The translations under genes and the position numbers were made by a program. Below are positions 58,878 to 64,000 of a stretch of DNA of 64,000 nucleotides, in pieces. The notes under the pieces are model-generated. The model saw only the letters and a list, made by a program, of their open reading frames with translations. It ran no database searches and was not told where the DNA came from. Every line of letters begins with the position of its first letter. Within the stretch, counting starts at the first letter, position 1. Source of the DNA: Thermoanaerobaculia bacterium (lineage in GTDB: Bacteria > Acidobacteriota > Thermoanaerobaculia > Multivoradales > Multivoraceae); NCBI GenBank assembly GCA_022823665.1, contig JAJEHN010000025.1:62001-126000 (forward strand), in the 5' to 3' direction.

Positions 58878-59941
58878 TCGAAGAAGACCTCGGCGATCGC
58901 GATGCCGCTCTCGCCGGCGACGGCGTAGAGCAGGAAGACGCGGCCGTCCTCCTCGTAGATCGCCGGGTCGCGCAACTGGTTCACGTGCCCGTAGGCCGTG
59001 CTGCGGACTGACGGCTCGAGCGGCGCGTCGGCGCCTTCCCAGTCGCGCTCGGGGCGCAGGACCTCGACCGGTTCGGTCTCGGTCCAGTCCATCCAGTCGC
59101 CGGACAGATCGATGCTGCTGAGCAGGATGCGCTCGGGCACTTCGCCGACCTGGGTCCAGAACACCCATAGCGTGTCGCCGCGGAGCAGCACGGCCGAATG
59201 GCGCATGTCCGGGTTGAAGAGCAGCGGCCCCTCCTCGAAGTCCGTGAAGCCGTCCGCCGAACGGTAGAACTGGCCCGGCATCGCGAGCGAGTAGGTCAAC
59301 CCGCCGTAGTGGAAGATGCGCATGTAGGTGCGGCCCAGTGACTGGGGCTGCGCCTCGAAACGGATGCCGTCGGTCGACGTGGCGACCCGCGAGATCTGGC
59401 GGCCGACATCCTCCAGGCCGTGGAAGTACATGACGATCCGCTGGTTCTCATCATCGACATGCACGTCGGGCGACGCGATGTGGGTCGCCGTGATCTCCTT
59501 CTGGATGTCGTGGGAGAGCTTCAGGCCGCGGCGCTCCTCCCACTCGGCGACCATCTCGGGGGTCACCTCCGGCGGCTCGACCAGGAAGTGGGAGTCCTCG
59601 ATCTGCAGGCTGCCGGGAACGTGGATCGACCAAGGCCCGAGCAGGTCGTCCGCGTAGGCGAGCCGGATGTAATGGCCCTTGTGGTCGGCGAAGTAGAGGT
59701 AGTAGCGGCCGAGCGGGTCGGCGACCCAGTCGGGCACGCGGATCAGCGACGGCCCCTGGATGTTCACGCCGATGCTCGGGTCGATTTCCGGGCCGATGAC
59801 TGGGGCGTCGAGGAGGCGTTCGACGCGGATGGAGGGCGCATCGTCTGACCCGGGCTCGGCCTCGTCGGCCGATTCGGGGTCGGGGGCGGTGCAGGCGAGG
59901 GCGGTGAGGGAAAGAACCACGGTGAACGGCCCCGTCCTCAT
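58874..59941 (-). CDS. Beta-propeller lipoprotein, glycosidase-like (family uncertain)
   Basis: A 355-residue lipoprotein (signal with ALAC lipobox near residue 17). Repeated phrases such as PSLIRVPDWVADPLGRYYLYFADH, ASPDVHVDDENQRIVMYFHG and LRDPAIYEEDGRVFLLYAV are like the five-bladed propeller of GH43/GH32/GH130-type proteins, with Asp residues at blade starts. Catalytic residues cannot be assigned by eye, so a sugar-binding or hydrolase role is only suggested. It is divergent from the PQQ dehydrogenase gene with 34 bp between starts. Confidence 0.7.
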   Translation of the reverse strand: MRTGPFTVVLSLTALACTAPDPESADEAEPGSDDAPSIRVERLLDAPVIGPEIDPSIGVNIQGPSLIRVPDWVADPLGRYYLYFADHKGHYIRLAYADDLLGPWSIHVPGSLQIEDSHFLVEPPEVTPEMVAEWEERRGLKLSHDIQKEITATHIASPDVHVDDENQRIVMYFHGLEDVGRQISRVATSTDGIRFEAQPQSLGRTYMRIFHYGGLTYSLAMPGQFYRSADGFTDFEEGPLLFNPDMRHSAVLLRGDTLWVFWTQVGEVPERILLSSIDLSGDWMDWTETEPVEVLRPERDWEGADAPLEPSVRSTAYGHVNQLRDPAIYEEDGRVFLLYAVAGESGIAIAEVFFE

Positions 59942-59975
59942 GGGTCTTTCCGAGCTGTATGTGACATCACGTTCT

Positions 59976-61946
59976 ATGCTAGCCGCCGTGTCCCGACAGC
60001 TTCGCCCGGGCCTCACAGCGCTCCTGGCGCTTTTCTTAGGCACCGCCGCCGCCGCGCAGTACGGGGCCGAGGACGGAGAGTGGCGACATCACGGCGGAGA
60101 CGACGGTTTCACCCGCTACACCGCGCTCGACCAGATCGACGGCTCCAACTTCGGCGCGCTCGAACCGGCGTGGAAATGGGCTTCCGCCGACTCGCGGATC
60201 GAGGCTAACTCGCCCTACCGGCGGCAAGTGCTCCGCTCGTCGCCCCTGGTCATCGACGGGCGCCTGTACATCCCCACCGAGCTGAGCCAGGTCGCGGCGC
60301 TCGACGCCGGCACCGGCGAGGAACTCTGGCTCTACGACCCGAAGAGCTACGAGCGCGGCAAGCCGGCCCAGAACAACTACTACACCCGCGGCCTCGAGCA
60401 CTGGACGGACGGCGAGCAGGAGCGGCTGTTCGTCGCCACGATCGGCAAGCAGCTCATCTCGATCGATCCGGCTACCGGGCAGCCGGACCGGGCCTTCGGC
60501 GAGGACGGGGTGGTCGAGCTCTCCCGGAACCTCGGCCGCGAGAACACGGTGCTGCGGAACATCAGCCACGGACAGCCGGTGATCGTCGTGGGCGACACGA
60601 TCGTGGTCGGCTCCCGCATCTACGACTTCCCGCTCCAGAACAACAACCCGCCAGGCCATGTCCGCGGCTACGACGTCCGTACCGGCGAGTTCAAGTGGCG
60701 CTTCCACACGATCCCCCAGGAGGGCGAGGAGTTCGTCGAGACCTGGGAGAACGACTCCTGGAAGACGACCGGCAACACGAACGTCTGGGCGCCGATGGCC
60801 GCCGACCAGGAGCTGGGCTACGTCTACCTGGCGACCAGCACGCCGACCAGCGACTACTACGGCGGCCTGCGCCACGGCGACAACGTGTACTCCGAGAGCC
60901 TGATCTGCGTCGACGCCGCGACCGGCGAACGGGTCTGGCACTTCCAGACCGTCCACCACGGCGTCTGGGACTACGACATCGCCTCGGCGCCGAACCTGAT
61001 CGACATCGTCGTCGAGGGGAAACTGATCAAGGCGGTCGCCCAGGTCTCGAAGACCGCCTTCACCTACGTCTTCGACCGGGCGACCGGCGACCAGGTGTGG
61101 CCGATCGAGGAGCGGCCCGTCCCGTGGGAAAGCACGGTGCCCGGCGAGAAGATGTCGAAGACGCAGCCATTCCCGACGAAGCCGCCGGCCTTCGACCGCC
61201 AGGGAGTCAGCGAGGATGACCTGATCGACTTCACGCAGGAGCTCCGCGCCGAGGCGCTCGAACTCGCCGAGAAGTTCATCCTCGGGCCCATGTTCATGCC
61301 GCTGATCCGCCGCGGCGAGGGCGGCAAGGAGGCGATCCTGGCCGTGCCGGGCGCGGGCGGCGGCGCCAACCACCCGGGGGCGGCGGCCGACCCCGAGGCC
61401 GGGATGCTCTACGTGCAGTCGTCGACCCGGCCCTCCGGGATGGCTCTCGTCGAACCGGACGGCGCGCGGAGCTTCTGGCCCTACGTCCTCGACCGCGTCT
61501 CGACCGCGGGACCGCGGGGGCTGCCTCTGCTCAAACCGCCGTACCGGCGCATCACCGCGATCGACCTGAACCGCGGCGACATCGCCTGGCAGGCGCCACT
61601 CGGAGACGGACCGCGCAACCACCCGGCGATCCGCCACCTCAACCTGGGACCCCTCGGCGGGCTCTCGTCGAGCGCCGTGACGGAAGGCGGCATCCTGGTC
61701 ACGAAGACGCTCGTCGTCACGCATGCCGCGCGCTTCGAGGTGTACAACGACCGCTCGACGGTGCTCGGCAGTTCGCTCCAGGCCTACGACAAGTTCACCG
61801 GCGAGCTGCTGGCCGAGGTGCTCACCGAGCGCGCCCTGCACGGCGCTCCGGTCAGCTACATGCAGGACGGACGGCAGTACATCGCCGTCACCGGCGGCGG
61901 CATGACCCAACCGGCGGAGCTGATCGCCTTCGCCCTGCCCGAGTAA
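59976..61946 (+). CDS. PQQ-dependent dehydrogenase (quinoprotein)
   Basis: A 656-residue secreted eight-bladed quinoprotein. The signal peptide ends TAAAAQYG. The opening GEWRHHGGDDGFTRYTALDQI and blade motifs such as AALDAGTGEELWLYDP, VWDYDIASAPNLIDI and AWQAPLGDGPRNHP are typical of the glucose/alcohol dehydrogenase-like group without a cytochrome domain. It oxidises alcohols or sugars in the periplasm and passes electrons to the respiratory chain. The ATG at 59976 is chosen because it opens the signal peptide. A secreted partner gene follows by 22 nt. Confidence 0.9.
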   Translation: MLAAVSRQLRPGLTALLALFLGTAAAAQYGAEDGEWRHHGGDDGFTRYTALDQIDGSNFGALEPAWKWASADSRIEANSPYRRQVLRSSPLVIDGRLYIPTELSQVAALDAGTGEELWLYDPKSYERGKPAQNNYYTRGLEHWTDGEQERLFVATIGKQLISIDPATGQPDRAFGEDGVVELSRNLGRENTVLRNISHGQPVIVVGDTIVVGSRIYDFPLQNNNPPGHVRGYDVRTGEFKWRFHTIPQEGEEFVETWENDSWKTTGNTNVWAPMAADQELGYVYLATSTPTSDYYGGLRHGDNVYSESLICVDAATGERVWHFQTVHHGVWDYDIASAPNLIDIVVEGKLIKAVAQVSKTAFTYVFDRATGDQVWPIEERPVPWESTVPGEKMSKTQPFPTKPPAFDRQGVSEDDLIDFTQELRAEALELAEKFILGPMFMPLIRRGEGGKEAILAVPGAGGGANHPGAAADPEAGMLYVQSSTRPSGMALVEPDGARSFWPYVLDRVSTAGPRGLPLLKPPYRRITAIDLNRGDIAWQAPLGDGPRNHPAIRHLNLGPLGGLSSSAVTEGGILVTKTLVVTHAARFEVYNDRSTVLGSSLQAYDKFTGELLAEVLTERALHGAPVSYMQDGRQYIAVTGGGMTQPAELIAFALPE

Positions 61947-61968
61947 CCGTGCCGAAGGAGGACAGCCG

Positions 61969-62997
61969 ATGAGAACCACAGTCCTGCTCGCAACCGTCGT
62001 CTTCGGCCTGTCCGCCGCGACCGCTGCCCAGGAGGACATCCCGCGCACGGCGAGCGGCAGGCCGGACCTCTCCGGCACCTACGACATCGCCACCCGCACG
62101 CCGATGATGCGCGATCCGAAGTACGGCGAGGATCCCTACATGAGCGCCGAGGACGCGCACCGGCTCGCGGCAGCCACCGAAGCGGCAAAGGTCGAGGCCG
62201 ACATCCCCAGCGATCCGAACCGCGAGGCGCCCCCCGTCGGCGGCGACGGCCACCGCAGCAACATCGGCGGCCACAACCAGTTCTGGTTCGACTTCGGCAC
62301 GATCCCCTTCCAGGTCGACGGCAAGTACCGCAACTCGATCATCACGGACCCGCCGGACGGCCGGCTGCCGCCCAAGACGGAACGCGGCCAGACACTCACG
62401 CCGCGTGGCCTCGGCGCCTACAACCGGAATCCGGGCGGCGCCTGGTGGCTCGATAGCGGCGAGAACCTCTACGACGAACCGGAAGTCCAGACCCTCGGAA
62501 CGCGCTGCCTCTACGCCGGCGGCCCCACGGTGCCGGTCCGGCCCTCCGCCTACAACAACCTGAAGACGATCACGCAGACCGAGGCTCACGTGGCGATCCA
62601 CGTCGAATGGATGCACTGGACGCGGATCGTCCGCCTCGATTCCGAGCACGCGCCGCCCGAGTACCGTTCCTTCGGCGGCGATTCGATCGGCCGGTGGGAA
62701 GACGACACCCTGGTCGTCGAGACGACGAACTTCCTGCGGGCACCTCACGTGGCGCACGACGGCCTGCGCGTCGTCGAGCGTTTCTCCCGCATCGACGCCA
62801 ATACGCTGTTCTACGAGTTCACGGTCGAGGATTCCGACTACACCGCGCCCTATACCGGCTCGCTGCCCTGGCCCCGCACCGACGAGCGGCTCTACGAGTA
62901 CGCCTGCCACGAGGGGAACTACTCGATGGGCAACATGCTCCGCGGCGCCCGGTTGCTGGAGAAAGAGGCCCGCGAGGAACCGCGCGGGGGCGGCTGA
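61969..62997 (+). CDS. Secreted protein of unknown function linked to PQQ dehydrogenase
   Basis: A 342-residue exported protein (signal about residues 1-20, ending ATAAQ). The segments GRPDLSGTYD, TRCLYAGGPTVPVRPSAYNN, HTVEWMHWTRI-like HVEWMHWTRIVRLDSEH and RWEDDTLVVETTNF recur in a large family I know mainly from Acidobacteriota and related groups, usually near amidohydrolases or quinoproteins. No enzymatic motif is recognised. A GGAGG lies before the ATG. The close spacing suggests co-expression with the dehydrogenase. Confidence 0.8.
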   Translation: MRTTVLLATVVFGLSAATAAQEDIPRTASGRPDLSGTYDIATRTPMMRDPKYGEDPYMSAEDAHRLAAATEAAKVEADIPSDPNREAPPVGGDGHRSNIGGHNQFWFDFGTIPFQVDGKYRNSIITDPPDGRLPPKTERGQTLTPRGLGAYNRNPGGAWWLDSGENLYDEPEVQTLGTRCLYAGGPTVPVRPSAYNNLKTITQTEAHVAIHVEWMHWTRIVRLDSEHAPPEYRSFGGDSIGRWEDDTLVVETTNFLRAPHVAHDGLRVVERFSRIDANTLFYEFTVEDSDYTAPYTGSLPWPRTDERLYEYACHEGNYSMGNMLRGARLLEKEAREEPRGGG

Positions 62998-63066
62998 TAC
63001 CCTCCCTCCGGCCCAGCCCACAGACCGGCGCTTCCGAAGCGCCCATCGACGCTCCGGAAGCTCCTT

Positions 63067-64000
63067 CTGGCTAACCAGGTACTCGATCCGTACACCGTCC
63101 GCCACGGCGAGGCCGTGGCGCCGCCGGCGAGCTTCCGGGAGCGCCTGAAGTACCTCGGACCGAGCCTGATCGTCACCGGCGCCGTGATCGGCTCGGGCGA
63201 GCTGGTGCTGACGACGAGCCTCGGCGCGGTGGCCGGCTTCACCCTGCTCTGGTGGATGCTGCTCTCCTGCTGGTGCAAGTCACTGGTGCAGGCGGAGATG
63301 GCCCGCTACACGATCGAGTCCGGGGACACCTACCTGCGGGCGATGAACCGGCTGCCGGGGCGCATCTGGCGGATCTCCTGGCCGATCTGGCTGGGCATCA
63401 TCGCCTACGTCCCCGGCACGATGGGACTGGGCGGCATCATCGGCGGCGCCGGCCAGTCGATGTCCTTCCTCGCCTCGCTGGCGAACGTCGAACTCGACGG
63501 CGTTCTCTGCACCGGCATCATCGCCGTCGTCTGCTCGATCATCCTGGGGACCGGCTCCTACAAGTGGCTGGAGCGGGTCATGCTGCCGCTCGTCCTCGCC
63601 TTCACGTTCTGCACCCTGGTCTGCCTGATCGCGATGCAGTTCACGGAGTTCCGCACCTCGCCCGCCGAGATCCTCGGCGGCATGAAGCCGGACATGACGC
63701 TCTTCGTCGTCGTCGCGGCGCTGGCCCTGTCCGCCTACGGCTACACCGGCACGACCTCGGGCGACATCTCGTCCTACACGTACTGGTGCATCGAGAAGGG
63801 CTACCCCAGCCTGCTCGGCTCCGACCGTAGCGACCCGAACTGGGAGTCCCACGCCCGCGGCTGGATGCGGGTGCTCCACACGGACGTCTGGCTCGCCCTG
63901 CTCATCGTCACCTGCGCCACGATCCCCTACTACATCCTCGGCGCCGGGGTGCTGAACAAGATGGGCCTGACGCCGGAGGGGAACGACGAGACGATCGGGG
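63067..64000 (+). CDS. Nramp-like divalent metal transporter, 3' end cut by window edge
   Basis: The frame is open to the window edge and shows LKYLGPSLIVTGAVIGSGELVLTTSLGA, the Nramp metal-site helix pattern, then further helices (IWLGIIAYVPGTMGLGGIIGG, VVVAALALSAYGYTGTTSGDISSY). No ATG exists between the preceding stop and the coding part. I start at a CTG at 63067, which has GGAAG six nt upstream and includes the conserved-looking LDPYTVRHGEAV. A GTG at 63115 is the conventional alternative but removes that segment. About 311 residues are visible. Confidence 0.8.
   Translation, partial: MANQVLDPYTVRHGEAVAPPASFRERLKYLGPSLIVTGAVIGSGELVLTTSLGAVAGFTLLWWMLLSCWCKSLVQAEMARYTIESGDTYLRAMNRLPGRIWRISWPIWLGIIAYVPGTMGLGGIIGGAGQSMSFLASLANVELDGVLCTGIIAVVCSIILGTGSYKWLERVMLPLVLAFTFCTLVCLIAMQFTEFRTSPAEILGGMKPDMTLFVVVAALALSAYGYTGTTSGDISSYTYWCIEKGYPSLLGSDRSDPNWESHARGWMRVLHTDVWLALLIVTCATIPYYILGAGVLNKMGLTPEGNDETIG

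Noticed and set aside
60036..62078. 680-codon minus-strand open frame opposite the PQQ dehydrogenase
   Set aside because: Low-complexity translation with no motifs; the plus strand encodes a clear quinoprotein.

Overview
The window is high-GC, densely coded bacterial chromosome with no rRNA, tRNA, CRISPR array, intact insertion sequence or phage module that I can see. Secreted amidohydrolases, a PQQ dehydrogenase followed by a secreted protein of the 'GRPDLSGTYD' type, a carboxypeptidase-regulatory/TonB-like barrel, an M1 peptidase, M20 peptidases and a Gfo/Idh/MocA protein with a twin-arginine signal suggest a free-living or host-associated aerobic heterotroph, possibly Acidobacteriota. That placement is an inference from gene content; nothing here is a taxonomic marker except infC.

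Layout. 1-4881 (minus): two M20 peptidases, prepilin peptidase and two minor pilins, almost all overlapping by 4 bp. 4942-12361: a flippase-like membrane protein, a minus-strand operon (substrate-binding protein, kinase-less HAMP sensor, OFA-type MFS carrier, UbiA prenyltransferase), then biotin carboxylase plus biotin carrier protein. 12362-18427 (minus): one operon encoding IDI-2, HMG-CoA reductase, mevalonate kinase, a mevalonate (di)phosphate decarboxylase, isopentenyl phosphate kinase and a DtxR regulator, with no phosphomevalonate kinase. This is the layout of the alternative mevalonate route through isopentenyl phosphate. 18428-21962: an accessory islet with a perfect 28-bp inverted repeat, a decayed antitoxin/PIN-toxin pair that keeps its palindromic operators, an orphan HicB, two small coiled-coil membrane proteins, and a two-domain protein ending in an EEP nuclease. 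22099-31854 (minus, except adenosine deaminase): moaA, nudC, a TlpA-like thioredoxin, an MBL-fold hydrolase, an oxidoreductase, DUF2277, an MT-A70 methylase, an M1 peptidase and an aquaporin. Several of these genes are separated by copies of a three-hairpin repeat. 32013-35756: glutathione-dependent formaldehyde dehydrogenase, a sodium:solute symporter with a small membrane partner, and infC, which appears to start at AUC. 35918-39469: divergent Ku and LigD (NHEJ). 39618-42586: accessory genes (a possible nuclease, a nucleotidyltransferase pair, a PP2C phosphatase). 42634-49563: an MFS carrier fused in frame to an outer-membrane barrel, gamma-glutamyltransferase, and a GCS2-type ligase. 50713-57468 (plus): a six-gene operon that begins with an Erg6-like sterol C-24 methyltransferase and a Neverland/DAF-36-like Rieske oxygenase, followed by a beta-propeller protein, an amidohydrolase with an inactive-looking paralogue, and a membrane protein. 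57531-64000: another amidohydrolase, a beta-propeller lipoprotein, a PQQ dehydrogenase with its partner, and the start of an Nramp-like transporter.

The two most notable systems are isoprenoid-related. One is a bacterial mevalonate operon that seems to end through isopentenyl phosphate kinase. The other is an operon that looks able to alkylate a sterol side chain and oxidise the sterol nucleus. No squalene epoxidase or oxidosqualene cyclase is in the window, so the sterol may be made elsewhere in the genome or taken from a host or the environment.
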